From Myxococcales bacterium (GTDB taxonomy: Bacteria > Myxococcota_A > Polyangia > Haliangiales > Haliangiaceae): a stretch of 64,000 bases of DNA. The position numbers and the translations under genes are program-made. Of this stretch, positions 12,654-21,892 are shown in pieces. The notes beneath the pieces were generated by a model, which made no database searches, was not told the origin of the DNA, and worked only from the letters and a program-made list of their open reading frames with translations. The stretch lies in contig JADJUF010000001.1 in the NCBI GenBank assembly GCA_016717005.1, forward strand, positions 558,001 to 622,000. The letters are read 5' to 3'. Every line of letters begins with the position of its first letter. Within the stretch, counting starts at the first letter, position 1.

Positions 12654-13296
12654 TCAGACGCCGCCGGCCGTCCGCAAGGCCCCGGCGCGCAAGGCCCCGG
12701 CCCGCAAGCAGCCGCAGCAGGCGCGCTCGAAGGCGATGGTCGACGCGATCGTCGACGCGGCCGCGCGGGTGCTGCGCAAGCACGGCTACGACGACACCAC
12801 GACCAACCGCGTCGCCGAGGTCGCGGGCGTCAGCGTCGGCTCGCTCTACCAGTACTTCCCCAACAAGCAGGCGCTGGTCCACGCGCTGATCGAGCGCCAC
12901 GACGCCCAGATGTGGGCGGTGTTCACCGACCACCTGACCGCCGCGATCGCGCGCCCCTTCGCCGAGGCCATCCCCGCGATCATCGACGCGCTGTTCGCGG
13001 CCCACCTGGTCGATCCGGCGCTGCACCGGGTGCTGCACGAGCAGATCCCGCGGGTCGGCGCGCTGACGATCCTGCACGACACCAGCGAGCGCTCGCGGGC
13101 GGTGGTCGAGGATCTGCTCCGGGCCCGCGGCGACCAGCACCGGTTCGCCGGCGACGAGGCCACCGCGGCGCTGGTGATGGTCGAGGCGGTCGAGGCCTTG
13201 ATCCACGCGTCGATCGACCTGCCGCCGGCGCGGGCCGAGGCGGTGCAGCGGCACGCGTCGGTGCTGGTCCTGGGCTATCTGGGCGCGCCCGGCTGA
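12634..13296 (+). CDS. TetR-family transcriptional regulator
   Basis: 220 residues. After a basic Lys/Arg/Pro-rich tail (residues 1-30) comes the TetR helix-turn-helix, with recognition segment TTNRVAEVAGVSVGSLYQYF at about 54-73. The C-terminal ligand domain is helical and not assignable to a ligand class. It is divergent from the COQ4-like gene and likely controls both through the paired 20-bp sites at 12450 and 12634. The ATG at 12634 falls in site 2; an alternative ATG at 12736 would remove the basic tail but keep the DNA-binding helices. The stop is followed immediately by a hexanucleotide array. Confidence 0.9.
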   Translation: MRASTRVQTPPAVRKAPARKAPARKQPQQARSKAMVDAIVDAAARVLRKHGYDDTTTNRVAEVAGVSVGSLYQYFPNKQALVHALIERHDAQMWAVFTDHLTAAIARPFAEAIPAIIDALFAAHLVDPALHRVLHEQIPRVGALTILHDTSERSRAVVEDLLRARGDQHRFAGDEATAALVMVEAVEALIHASIDLPPARAEAVQRHASVLVLGYLGAPG

Positions 13297-13554
13297 TTCC
13301 GGATCCGGCTCCGATTCCGGTTCCGGTTCCGGTTCCGGTTCCGGCTCCGGTTCCGGTTCCGGTTCCGGTTCCGGTTCCGGTTCCGGTTCCGGTTCCGGTT
13401 CCGGTTCCGGTTCCGGTTCCGGTTCCGGTTCCGGTTCCGGTTCCGGCTCCGGTTCCGGTTCCGGTTCCGGTTCCGGTTCCGGTTCCGGTTCCGGTTCCGG
13501 TTCCGATTCCGGCTCCGGTTCCGGTTCCGGCTCGGGTTCCGATTCCGGTTCCGA
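13297..13554. repeat. Hexanucleotide array (TTCCGG)n, about 43 units
   Basis: Starts at the base after the tetR stop and keeps six-base phase for about 258 bases. Most units are GGTTCC; a few are GGCTCC, GATTCC, GGATCC or CTCGGG variants, mainly at the two ends. The same unit family recurs at 44065-44177 and 46759-46880. Both strands stay open through it, encoding Pro-Val or Gly-Thr runs that I regard as artefacts. Confidence 0.95.
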
Positions 13555-13605
13555 GGTCTGATTCGCGTGTCACATCGGGGTGGGTGGTCGCTCTATTCAG
13601 GTGAC

Positions 13606-16503
13606 ATGCGCCCGTACCTCGTCTCCCTCGTCGCCGTGCTGGCCCTGGCCGCGTGCGGTCAGGTCACTCCCCCGATCTCCGACGCGCCGATGGCGCCCGA
13701 CGCGAGCGTCGACGGCATGGGCGATCCGCCCGACGGCCCGTCGCCCGACGGCGCCGAGCCGGTGCCCCTGACGGTGGCCGCGACCGGCGCCGGCACCGTC
13801 ACCTCGACCCCGGCCGGCATCAGCTGCGGCGCCACCTGCAGCGCCAGCTTCCCCGCGGGCAGCCAGGTCACCCTGACCGCCACCGCCGACGCCGGCAACA
13901 ACTTCGCCGGCTGGACCGGCGCCTGCACCGGCAACCAGCCGACCTGCACCCTGACCCTGGCGGCGGCCACCTCGGTGACCGCGTCCTTCGCGCCGGTCAC
14001 CTTCACCGTGACCACGGCGCTGGTGGGCAACGGCGCCGGGACCGTGACCGCGAGCCCGGCCTCGCTCGGGCTCAGCTGCCCGCCCGGGTGCACCGCCACG
14101 GTCGCGTACGACACGCCGATCACCCTGACCGCGACCCCGACCGGCTCGTCGCTGTTCGTGGGCTGGAGCGGCGGCACCTGCACCGGCACCGGGCCGTGCA
14201 CGTTCAACGTCCGCGCCGACGTCACGATCAACGCGGCCTTCGCGCTCAACTACACGCTGGTCGTGACCCGCACCGGCACCGGGACCGGCACCGTGACCTC
14301 GGCGCCGGCCGGCATCAGCTGCGGCGCCGACTGCGACGAGACCTACAGCGCCAACGCGATGGTCACGCTGACCGCGGCCCCGGACCCGTCGTCGACGTTC
14401 GCCGGCTGGACCGGCGGCGGCTGCACCGGCACCGGCGCGTGCACGGTGACCATGGACGCGGCCAAGACCGTGGCCGCGCAGTTCACGCTGCGGCAGTACG
14501 TGCTGACCGCCAGCGTCAGCGGCACCGGCGCCGGCACGATCACGTCGAACCCGGTCGGCATCGCGTGCGGCGCGACGTGCGCCGCCACCTACGACCACGG
14601 GACGATGGTCGCGCTCACCGCGACCGCCGGTGGCACCTCGGCGTTCACCGGCTGGACCGGCGCGTGCAGCGGCGTCGGGGCGTGCGTGGTCACGATGGAC
14701 CAGGCGCGCTCGGTCGGCGCGATCTTCACGATCAACAGCCTGGCCCTGTCGGTGAGCAAGACCGGCACCGGCGCCGGCACCGTCACGTCGACGCCGGCGG
14801 GCATCGCCTGCGGCGCCACGTGTACCTCGTCGTTCAACGCTGGCCAGATGATCACGCTGACCGCGGCGCCGGCGACCGGCTCGACGTTCACCGGCTGGGC
14901 CGGCGGCGGCTGCAGCGGCGTCGGCGGGTGCACCGTCACGCTCACCAGCTCGACCACCGTGACCGCGACGTTCACGCTCGACCGCTACACCTTGACGCTG
15001 GCGCCGCTCGGCACCGGCGCCGCCTACGCCTCGATCACCTCGGCGCCGGCCGGGATCAACTGCGGCACCGACTGCGCCGAGCTCTACGACCACGGCACGA
15101 CGGTCACGCTGACCGCCTCGGGCGGCGCCGGCGCGACCTTCGACGGCTGGCCGGCCACCAGCGGCTGCAGCGGCACCGGCACCTGCGTCGTGACGATCGC
15201 CGCCGCGACCACGATCAGCCCGCGGTTCACGCTGCGCCAGTACACCGTGACCGCGGCCGTGGCCGGGGCCGGGACCGGCACCGTCACCTCGAGCCCGAGC
15301 GGCATCAGCTGCCCGGGCACCTGCGCCCGCCCGACCGACTACGCCTCGACGATCACGCTCACGGCGACGCCGTCGGCCGGCGGCCACACGTTCAACGGCT
15401 GGTCGGGCGCGGGCTGCACCGGCACCGGCCCGTGCGTCATCACGGTCACCGGCGCGGTCACGGCCACCGCCACGTTCGGGCCGCCGCCGAACTTCGCGTT
15501 CGTGACCTCCACCACCCGGACCGGCAACCTCGGCGGCCTCGCCGGCGCCGACGCCATCTGCCAGGCCGCGGCCACCGCGGTCAACCTCGCTGGCACCTAC
15601 CGCGCGTGGCTGTCGACCTCGACCGTCAACGCCTCGAGCCGGCTGGCGCCCGCGTCGGGCTGGGTCCGCGTCGACGGCAAGCCGTTCGTCAACACCGTCG
15701 CGGATCTGACCTCCGGACGGATCTTCTACCCGCTGGTGATCAACGAGCGCGGCGGCAACATCGTGGGCTCGACGGTGTGGACCGGGACCTCGTCGTCGGG
15801 CGTGCTCTCGGGCACGGCGTGCACCAACTGGACCGACGGGACCACCGCCGGGCTCAGCGCGTCGATCGGCTTCAACGAGTACGGCACCAGCGGCTGGACC
15901 CAGAACGGCGGCGGCGCGTGCACTGGCAGCCAGCACCTGTACTGCTTCGGCGTCGACCGGACCGCCACGGTGGCGCCGCCGCCGGCGACCGCGGTCCGGC
16001 GAGCGTTCGTGTCGAGCGCGGCGTGGCTGCCCAACGGCGGCCTGGCCGGCGCCGACGTGCTGTGCGCCAGCGAGGCGTCCGCGGCCGGCCTCACCGGCTC
16101 GTTCCGGGCGCTGCTCGCGACCACCGGCGCGTCGGCGGCGTCGCGGTTCTCGACCGCGGGCAACCCGTGGGCGCGCGTCGACGACGTCGTGCTGGCGCCC
16201 ACCGCCGCTGGCTTCCTCGGCGGCGCCGCGGCCGGCCCGCCGACCTTCTGGGACGCCGCGCTCAACGTCACCGCCGCGCGCGGCTACGGCTTCGACCGCA
16301 CGTGGGCCGGCGCCGCGACCGTGCAGACCGCCGGGACCGGCACCAGCTGCACCGGCTGGTCGACGGTCGCCAACACGGTGTTCGGCGCGGTCGGGCTGGC
16401 GGCGTCGACGCGCACCGCCACCGCGTTCGCGAACTACACCACCTCGGGCGGCATCACCACCTGCGACAACGCCGCCCACAAGATCATGTGCCTGCAGCAG
16501 TGA
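13606..16503 (+). CDS. Large lipoprotein: seven InlB B-type repeats and two DUF1554-like domains
   Basis: 965 residues. Lipoprotein signal with lipobox ALAACG, then an Asp/Pro-rich linker. About 60-640 hold seven repeats of roughly 75-80 residues with the pattern TGAGTVTSTPAGISCGATC ... FAGWTGACTG, the divergent InlB B-repeat fold with two conserved Cys pairs. The C-terminal part has two related modules (each beginning FAFVTSTT/RAFVSSAA, then GGLAGADAxCQ, and ending in YCFGVDR/IMCLQQ) resembling DUF1554, a lectin-like secreted domain. Presumably a surface or secreted adhesive protein. ATG 13606 is chosen for its signal peptide; upstream codons are repeat-derived. TATTCA lies six bases before the ATG, a near leaderless box. 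Confidence 0.85.
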   Translation: MRPYLVSLVAVLALAACGQVTPPISDAPMAPDASVDGMGDPPDGPSPDGAEPVPLTVAATGAGTVTSTPAGISCGATCSASFPAGSQVTLTATADAGNNFAGWTGACTGNQPTCTLTLAAATSVTASFAPVTFTVTTALVGNGAGTVTASPASLGLSCPPGCTATVAYDTPITLTATPTGSSLFVGWSGGTCTGTGPCTFNVRADVTINAAFALNYTLVVTRTGTGTGTVTSAPAGISCGADCDETYSANAMVTLTAAPDPSSTFAGWTGGGCTGTGACTVTMDAAKTVAAQFTLRQYVLTASVSGTGAGTITSNPVGIACGATCAATYDHGTMVALTATAGGTSAFTGWTGACSGVGACVVTMDQARSVGAIFTINSLALSVSKTGTGAGTVTSTPAGIACGATCTSSFNAGQMITLTAAPATGSTFTGWAGGGCSGVGGCTVTLTSSTTVTATFTLDRYTLTLAPLGTGAAYASITSAPAGINCGTDCAELYDHGTTVTLTASGGAGATFDGWPATSGCSGTGTCVVTIAAATTISPRFTLRQYTVTAAVAGAGTGTVTSSPSGISCPGTCARPTDYASTITLTATPSAGGHTFNGWSGAGCTGTGPCVITVTGAVTATATFGPPPNFAFVTSTTRTGNLGGLAGADAICQAAATAVNLAGTYRAWLSTSTVNASSRLAPASGWVRVDGKPFVNTVADLTSGRIFYPLVINERGGNIVGSTVWTGTSSSGVLSGTACTNWTDGTTAGLSASIGFNEYGTSGWTQNGGGACTGSQHLYCFGVDRTATVAPPPATAVRRAFVSSAAWLPNGGLAGADVLCASEASAAGLTGSFRALLATTGASAASRFSTAGNPWARVDDVVLAPTAAGFLGGAAAGPPTFWDAALNVTAARGYGFDRTWAGAATVQTAGTGTSCTGWSTVANTVFGAVGLAASTRTATAFANYTTSGGITTCDNAAHKIMCLQQ

Positions 16504-16562
16504 TCGCGGACGCCCGGCGCGCGCCCCGGTCGCGGTCAGGTGACAGCGGCGGCGACGTCGAC

Positions 16563-16568
16563 TACGGT
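16563..16568 (+). promoter_or_regulatory. TANNNT box (TACGGT) before queE
   Basis: TACGGT ends six bases before GTG 16575, with no ribosome-binding site between. It supports the GTG start. Confidence 0.5.
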
Positions 16569-16574
16569 GGCGCC

Positions 16575-17225
16575 GTGTACGCGGTCAAGGAGCTGTTCCT
16601 CACGCTGCAGGGCGAGGGCGCCCACGCCGGGCGCGCCGCGGTGTTCGTGCGCTTCACCGGGTGCAACCTGTGGTCGGGGCGGGCCGAGGATCGCGCGCGG
16701 GGCGCCGGCGGCTGCGCGGCCTGGTGCGACACCGACTTCGTCGGCACCGACGGCGGCGGCGGCGGGCGGTTCGCCACCGCCGACCAGCTCGCCGACGCGG
16801 CGGCCGCGGCCTGGGGCGATCGCGGCGCCCACGCCTTCGTCGTGTGCACCGGCGGCGAGCCGCTGCTGCAGCTCGACGCCGCGCTGATCGACGCGCTGCA
16901 CGCGCGCGGGTTCGAGATCGCGATCGAGACCAACGGCACCCAGCCCATCCCCGCCGGCGTCGACTGGGTGTGCGTGAGCCCCAAGGCCGGCGCGGCGCTG
17001 GTGGTGGCCGGCGGCGACGAGCTCAAGCTGGTGTACCCGCAGCCGGGCCAGCCGGCCGAGGTCGATCCCGCGCGGCTCGTCGCCCTGCCCTTCCGCCACT
17101 ACTTCCTGCAGCCGCGCGACGGCGACGAGCGCGCGGCCACGACCGCCGCCTGCGTCGCCTACTGCCGCGACCACCCGCCGTGGCGCGTGTCGCTGCAGAC
17201 CCACAAGCTCCTGCGCATCCCGTGA
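16575..17225 (+). CDS. queE: 7-carboxy-7-deazaguanine synthase (radical SAM)
   Basis: 216 residues. Radical SAM enzyme that rearranges carboxytetrahydropterin to 7-carboxy-7-deazaguanine for queuosine or 7-deazapurine synthesis. The N-terminus KELFLTLQGEGAHAGR and CNLWSGRAEDR followed by WCDTDFVGTDGGGGG are diagnostic; CTGGEPLLQ and ETNGT are also conserved. The three cluster cysteines are spaced C-x16-C-x3-C rather than the more familiar spacings ending in CxxC. GTG 16575 starts directly at the conserved N-terminus. No other queuosine gene is adjacent. Confidence 0.93.
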   Translation: MYAVKELFLTLQGEGAHAGRAAVFVRFTGCNLWSGRAEDRARGAGGCAAWCDTDFVGTDGGGGGRFATADQLADAAAAAWGDRGAHAFVVCTGGEPLLQLDAALIDALHARGFEIAIETNGTQPIPAGVDWVCVSPKAGAALVVAGGDELKLVYPQPGQPAEVDPARLVALPFRHYFLQPRDGDERAATTAACVAYCRDHPPWRVSLQTHKLLRIP

Positions 17226-17244
17226 CCGCGCCAGCGCGCGGCGA

Positions 17245-18198
17245 TCACTGGGCGCCGAGCTTCTTGAGCGCGCCGTCGTAGCCCATCGCCGTCAGGCCGC
17301 CGGCGTCGCCGGCCTTGCCCTTCTGGAGCAGCTCGATCAGCTCCGGCTTGAGCGCGTCGGGCGCCTGATCGGCGATGTCCTTGAGGAAGTTGGCGGCGTC
17401 CGAGCGGTCGTACTGATCCTTGGACTTCAGCCCGACGACGAACACGTCGAAGTGGGCGGGGTCGCCGAGCTCGATGGCCTTGGCCGCGAGCCGGTGGCGC
17501 GCCATCAGCTCCTTGGTGGTGCCGAGCAACTCGACGATCGTCGGCACGTCGGCGGCGGTGGCGCTGTCGGTGATCAGGTCGGCGTAGGACGAGAAGTGAT
17601 CCTTGGCCTTGGGCAGGTTGGCCTTGACCCAGGCCACGCTCTCGGCCGGGAACGCGCGCAGGCCGCGGCGCAGCGGGATGTCGCGATCGTCGTCGAGCGA
17701 GGCGCTCGCCTTGGCGTACTCGGCGATCAGCGCGTCGAACACCGGCTGGCCGCCCGAGGCGCCGGCCGCCTCGTACAGATCGCTCTGCAGCATCGAGTCG
17801 TCGGTGATCGCGCTGGCCGCCGCGATCAGCGGGAGGCCGGCGTCGGGCGCCTTGATCTTGGTGAGCACGGTCGCGGCCAGGCCGCGCGCGTCCTTGGTCG
17901 CGGTGGCGTCGACGGCGAGGCTCAGCACCTCGGGCGCGGCCTGGGCGCCGAAGCCGACCAGCGTGTCGAGCGGCGCGCAGCCGTAGTCGCTCGAGCACTT
18001 GACCATCTCGGACACCAGCGCCTTGGCGGCCGCCGGCGAGTAGGTCGGCGCCGGCGGCGGCGTGGGCTCGGCCGCCGCGACCGGCGCCGCCGCGGGCTCG
18101 GTCGGCTTGGGCGCCGCGCCGGGCTTGTCGCCCTCCTTCTTCTTGCAGGCGACGGCGGTGGTGAGCAGCAGGGCGGACAGGAGCGCGACAGACTTCAT
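17245..18198 (-). CDS. HEAT-like helical lipoprotein
   Basis: 317 residues. Signal peptide with lipobox TAVACKKK, then an Ala/Pro-rich linker (to about 50), then alternating helices with the look of HEAT/armadillo repeats (APEVLSLAVDATATKDARGL, RHRLAAKAIELGDPAHF). This suggests a periplasmic or outer-membrane scaffold. No enzymatic motif. ATG 18198 is fixed by the signal peptide. It is convergent with queE and divergent from the GST-like gene. Confidence 0.8.
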   Translation of the reverse strand: MKSVALLSALLLTTAVACKKKEGDKPGAAPKPTEPAAAPVAAAEPTPPPAPTYSPAAAKALVSEMVKCSSDYGCAPLDTLVGFGAQAAPEVLSLAVDATATKDARGLAATVLTKIKAPDAGLPLIAAASAITDDSMLQSDLYEAAGASGGQPVFDALIAEYAKASASLDDDRDIPLRRGLRAFPAESVAWVKANLPKAKDHFSSYADLITDSATAADVPTIVELLGTTKELMARHRLAAKAIELGDPAHFDVFVVGLKSKDQYDRSDAANFLKDIADQAPDALKPELIELLQKGKAGDAGGLTAMGYDGALKKLGAQ

Positions 18199-18355
18199 GG
18201 CCGCGACGATGAGCAAGGCCGGGGCCAGCGCGCAAGGCCTCCAGCGAGCGATCGCGCGCCACCGCTGGGCCCGCGCCGACCCACCTGCGCCGATGCGCGG
18301 GTCTGCCGGACCCCGCCGCTTGACCGCGGCCGCCGGCCGGGCGCTGATCGCCCCG

Positions 18356-19075
18356 ATGGCCGATCTGATCTTGCGACAGCCGCCGCGGCGAGCCTGGGGC
18401 ACGCCCAACATGAGCCCGTTCTGCGGCAAGCTCGAGACCTACCTGCGCGCCACCAGCACGCCCTACCAGGTGGCGCCGGCCAACCTGCCGGGCGCGCTGT
18501 GCGGCAAGATCCCGTACGTCGAGCTCGACGGCGAGGTCCTGACCGACTCCCAGCTCATCATCGACGAGCTCGAGCGGCGCGCGGCCGCCCCGCTCGACGC
18601 CGGCCTGACCGACGGCGAGCGCGCGCTGGCGCGGGTCGCGCGGCGGACCCTCGAGGAGGGCACCTACTTCCTGAGCGTGCGCATGCGCTGGGTCGAGCCC
18701 GACGGCTGGCCGGTGGTCGCGGCCGAGATGAAGGCGGTGCTGCCGGCCCCGCTCCGGCTGGCGCTGCCGATCATCCGCCGCAAGGTCCGCAAGATGACCG
18801 TCGCCCAGGGCACCGGCCGCCGGTCCCGCGACGAGGCCGCGGCGATGATCGCCGACGACTGGGCGGCGATCGCGACGTTGCTCGGCGAGCGCCCGTTCTT
18901 GCTCGGCGACACGCTCCGCACGGTCGACTGCACGATCTACGCGTTCCTCGAGGGCATCCTCGGCTTCCCGGTCGACAGCGGCCACCGCCGCGCGGTCGCG
19001 GCCCACGCCAACCTGGTCGCGTATCGCCAGCGCGTGCGCGATCGGTGGTGGAGCGACCTCGGCCCGATCCCGTGA
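18356..19075 (+). CDS. Glutathione S-transferase-like protein (metaxin/FAX type)
   Basis: 239 residues. The thioredoxin-like N-terminus (NMSPFCGKLETYLR, KIPYVELDGEVLTDSQLII) and the helical C-terminus (FLLGDTLRTVDCTIYAFLEG) match the metaxin/failed-axon-connections branch of GST-like proteins. These often lack classical GST activity; the role here is unknown. ATG 18356 yields the full N-terminal strand. The next gene is convergent, with adjacent stops. Confidence 0.8.
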   Translation: MADLILRQPPRRAWGTPNMSPFCGKLETYLRATSTPYQVAPANLPGALCGKIPYVELDGEVLTDSQLIIDELERRAAAPLDAGLTDGERALARVARRTLEEGTYFLSVRMRWVEPDGWPVVAAEMKAVLPAPLRLALPIIRRKVRKMTVAQGTGRRSRDEAAAMIADDWAAIATLLGERPFLLGDTLRTVDCTIYAFLEGILGFPVDSGHRRAVAAHANLVAYRQRVRDRWWSDLGPIP

Positions 19076-21070
19076 TCAGCCGCTGGCCGGCAGCACCACC
19101 AGCCGCGGCGGCCGCGCGACCGGCGCGACCGCGGGCGTGGCCGTCGGCGCGTCGGTGATCAGCTCGCCGACCGCGAGCCGCGTGCGGAGCACGCCGAGGT
19201 GGGTCGTGACGAACGCCGCGAAGCTGGCGACGCCGACGTAGCTCGGCGGCGTGAACGTCACGACCGTCGGCGCCGGCGCCGGGGCCGCGCCCGCGGTCGC
19301 CGCCGCCAGGTACGCCGGCCACGCGTGCGCGAACGCGCGCGTGCGCGGCGCGGCGTCGCCGAAGCGCGGGGTGATCAGCCGCTGCAGCTCGACCGCCTCG
19401 GCCACGACGTCGGTCGTCGACGGCGCCAGGCCGCGCACGCGCCGCACGACCGCCTCGGTCTCGGCCAGGAACCCGTCGTAGCGCGCCAGCGCCGCGATCG
19501 CGATCGCGTCGTCGACCGGCACCGGCGCCGCGCCGGGCTCGGCGTCGGGCGACGGCAGCACGAACGGCTCGCCGGCCAGCAGCGCCGCCGCGTAGCGCTC
19601 GACGACGGCCCCGAGCTCGGCGTAGACCGACCCCGGCGCCGCGATCGTGAGCTCCTCGGCCAGCGCCGCCAGCAGCTCGCGGCGACCACCGCCGAGCCCG
19701 TCGGCCGCCGCGTACAGGACCACCCGCGCCAGCCGCAGGTTGTAGAGCGCCGCGGTCAGGAACGCGCACGCGTAGGCGCGGCGCCACTCGGCCAGCGGCA
19801 GATCCTTGGTCGCGACCACGACCTCCTGGACCTCGTCGACGATCGCGTCGACGCCGGTCGAGGTGGTCCAGCGGCAGATCCGGGTCTCGAGCCCGTGCTG
19901 CGCCCGCGACGCCGGCGAGCCCAGCTCGGCGTTGTCGATCAGCCGGCACAGGAACAAGACGAAGTCGTGGCGCGACCACGGCGGCGTGGCCTCGGCCAGG
20001 GTGTGCGTGAACGACGCGTAGGTCTGGCCCGGCAGGCCGAGGATCAGCTCGTTGAACGTCGGGATGCCGCGGGCGCCGCAGATCTCGCGCAGCGCGCGGG
20101 CCTCGCCGGTCTGGATGTTGTCGCGCTCGACCGCGGCGAGGACCCCGTCGTCGAAGTCCTGGACCGCGAGCCCGACCCAGGTGCCGATGTCGGCGCCGTG
20201 GAGGATGTCGATGGTCTCGAGGTTGCGGGCGTGATCGTTCTTGGTCAGGTAGAAGTAGAAGCTGGCCGGGCGGCCGGTGCGGCGGCGCAGGTCGGCGATC
20301 ATCCGCGCGATCTGGGTGTCGCGCGGCCGGATGCCGAAGTTGGCGTCGGCCAGCATCAGGTGGGTGAGGCCGTGGGCCGCGACCCACGCCAGCTCGGCCT
20401 CGACCCGCGCCAGCGGAAACTCGACCACCTTCTTGGTCAGCGACCAGTCGCAGAACGTGCACGAGAACGGGCAGCCGCGGTTGGTCTCGAGCAGCACCAT
20501 CGCGAACCGCTCGCGGTGCCGGGCCCACAGCTCGTCGAAGGTGCCGTCGAGGAACGGCGAGCCGGTCGCCGCCAGGTCGAGCACGCGCGCGGGCGGCGCC
20601 GTGACCAGGTGCGCGCCGCCGGCGGCCCGCACGACCACGCCCGGCAGGTGCGCGAGGTCGCGGCCGTGCAGGCGCGCGCGCACCAGCTCGCGGAACGTGA
20701 CCTCGCCCTCGGCCAGCACCAGCACGTCGACCGCCGGGTGCGCGTCGAGGAACGCCCGGGCCTGGGCCGGCCGCCGCGGCACCGACGGTCCGCCGACGAC
20801 GATCAGCGCCGCCGGGTGCGCGGCGCGCGCGGCCGCGGCCACCGCCAGCGCGTAGGTCGCGTTCCACGGGTACAGCGACAGGCCCAGCACGTCGGGGTCG
20901 GCCAGGGCCGCCACCGCCGCCGCGATCGGCTGGCGCACGACCTCGACCGCGAGCGTGGTCGCGGCCGCGAGCTCGGGGTCGGCGCGGATCGTGGCCACCA
21001 GCACGCCCGCCGCCAGCGGCAGCACCGGCGTCGCGTCGATGCCCTCGTACTGGCTCACCACGACCCGCAT
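19076..21070 (-). CDS. B12-binding-domain radical SAM protein
   Basis: 664 residues. The N-terminal about 150 residues form a cobalamin-binding-like Rossmann domain (VLGLSLYPWNATYAL, LIVVGGPSVPRRP, VLAEGEVTFREL) without a clear DxHxxG His. The radical SAM core carries the cluster motif CPFSCTFC at about 205-212, preceded by LLETNRG. A long helical C-terminal part (about 400-664) is Ala-rich and unassigned. The family acts as methyltransferases or carbon-skeleton enzymes on varied substrates; the substrate here is unknown. It is divergent from the dioxygenase gene with about 50 bases between, and a second radical SAM gene follows on the other strand, suggesting a shared pathway. Confidence 0.88.
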   Translation of the reverse strand: MRVVVSQYEGIDATPVLPLAAGVLVATIRADPELAAATTLAVEVVRQPIAAAVAALADPDVLGLSLYPWNATYALAVAAAARAAHPAALIVVGGPSVPRRPAQARAFLDAHPAVDVLVLAEGEVTFRELVRARLHGRDLAHLPGVVVRAAGGAHLVTAPPARVLDLAATGSPFLDGTFDELWARHRERFAMVLLETNRGCPFSCTFCDWSLTKKVVEFPLARVEAELAWVAAHGLTHLMLADANFGIRPRDTQIARMIADLRRRTGRPASFYFYLTKNDHARNLETIDILHGADIGTWVGLAVQDFDDGVLAAVERDNIQTGEARALREICGARGIPTFNELILGLPGQTYASFTHTLAEATPPWSRHDFVLFLCRLIDNAELGSPASRAQHGLETRICRWTTSTGVDAIVDEVQEVVVATKDLPLAEWRRAYACAFLTAALYNLRLARVVLYAAADGLGGGRRELLAALAEELTIAAPGSVYAELGAVVERYAAALLAGEPFVLPSPDAEPGAAPVPVDDAIAIAALARYDGFLAETEAVVRRVRGLAPSTTDVVAEAVELQRLITPRFGDAAPRTRAFAHAWPAYLAAATAGAAPAPAPTVVTFTPPSYVGVASFAAFVTTHLGVLRTRLAVGELITDAPTATPAVAPVARPPRLVVLPASG

Positions 21071-21109
21071 CGCGCGATCATGCCACAGCGCCCGCGCGGC
21101 GCGACGGTG

Positions 21110-21115
21110 TACGCT
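21110..21115 (+). promoter_or_regulatory. TANNNT box (TACGCT) before the PhyH-like gene
   Basis: TACGCT, six bases, then GTG 21122. It lies in the about 50-bp gap between divergent genes. Confidence 0.5.
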
Positions 21116-21121
21116 CGGCTC

Positions 21122-21880
21122 GTGCAGACCTCGCCCGCGTGGCCCGACGCCGACGGCGACCCGCGCGCCGCGTTCGCCGTCACCGGCGCCGCCGCGCTCG
21201 GGCGGGTGCTCGATGACGATCAGCTCGCGATCGCGCGCGCGGCCTTCGACGAGCTGTTGCCGATCGGCACGACCGGCCCGTACGCGACGATCGTCCACGA
21301 CGGCTGGCGGCGCGCGCCGGCGCTGGCGGCGCTGGTGCCGGCGATCGCCCAGACGGCGGCCCGGGCGATCGGCGTGGCCGAGCTGGTGCTGTTCCACGAG
21401 CACCTCTTGTGGAAGCCGCCCGGCGGCGACGACATGGCCTGGCACCAGGACTACTCGTACCTGCCGCTCGATCGCCCCGACGGCTGCACGCTGTGGATCG
21501 CGCTCGACGACTGCGACCCCGCCAACGGCTGCCTGTACTACCTGCTCGGCACCCACACCGCCGGCGAGTACCGTGCGGCGTGGGGCATCTGGGAGGACGA
21601 CGATCCGCGCGCGGCCTTGCCGCCGCTGGTGGTGCCCGACGACCAACCTGGCCTGCCGGCGCCGACCGCCGCCGGCCACGCGATCGCCCACCACACCCTG
21701 CTGCTGCACCGGTCACCGCGCAACACCGCGCCCCGACCGCGCCGGGCCTGGGCCCTGTCGCTGGTCACCCCCGACGCGCGCTGGGCCCCCCGCCACGCCC
21801 ACCACCCACGCAGCGCCGTCGTGCCACGCGCCCCCGGCGACCCGCTCGAGGCCGACCTCCTCCGCGCCACCGTTCGCTGA
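21122..21880 (+). CDS. Phytanoyl-CoA dioxygenase (PhyH)-family protein
   Basis: 252 residues. Fe(II)/2-oxoglutarate oxygenase fold: the HxD pair is in MAWHQDYSYLP, the distal His in HHTLLLHRSPRN, followed by Arg residues that usually bind 2-oxoglutarate. Such enzymes hydroxylate lipids or small metabolites. GTG 21122 is the first start in the frame and is preceded by a TANNNT box. Its stop is only 12 bases before the second radical SAM gene, so the two are probably functionally linked. Confidence 0.85.
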   Translation: MQTSPAWPDADGDPRAAFAVTGAAALGRVLDDDQLAIARAAFDELLPIGTTGPYATIVHDGWRRAPALAALVPAIAQTAARAIGVAELVLFHEHLLWKPPGGDDMAWHQDYSYLPLDRPDGCTLWIALDDCDPANGCLYYLLGTHTAGEYRAAWGIWEDDDPRAALPPLVVPDDQPGLPAPTAAGHAIAHHTLLLHRSPRNTAPRPRRAWALSLVTPDARWAPRHAHHPRSAVVPRAPGDPLEADLLRATVR

Positions 21881-21886
21881 TAGACT
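21881..21886 (+). promoter_or_regulatory. TANNNT box (TAGACT) before the second radical SAM gene
   Basis: TAGACT begins at the base after the stop codon of the dioxygenase gene and ends six bases before ATG 21893, so this gene may also be transcribed on its own as a leaderless mRNA. Confidence 0.5.
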
Positions 21887-21892
21887 GCGCCG

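Noticed and set aside
12980..13573. Gly/Thr-repeat protein on the minus strand
   Set aside because: It is the complementary reading of the hexanucleotide array and part of tetR; no start context and no conserved domain.
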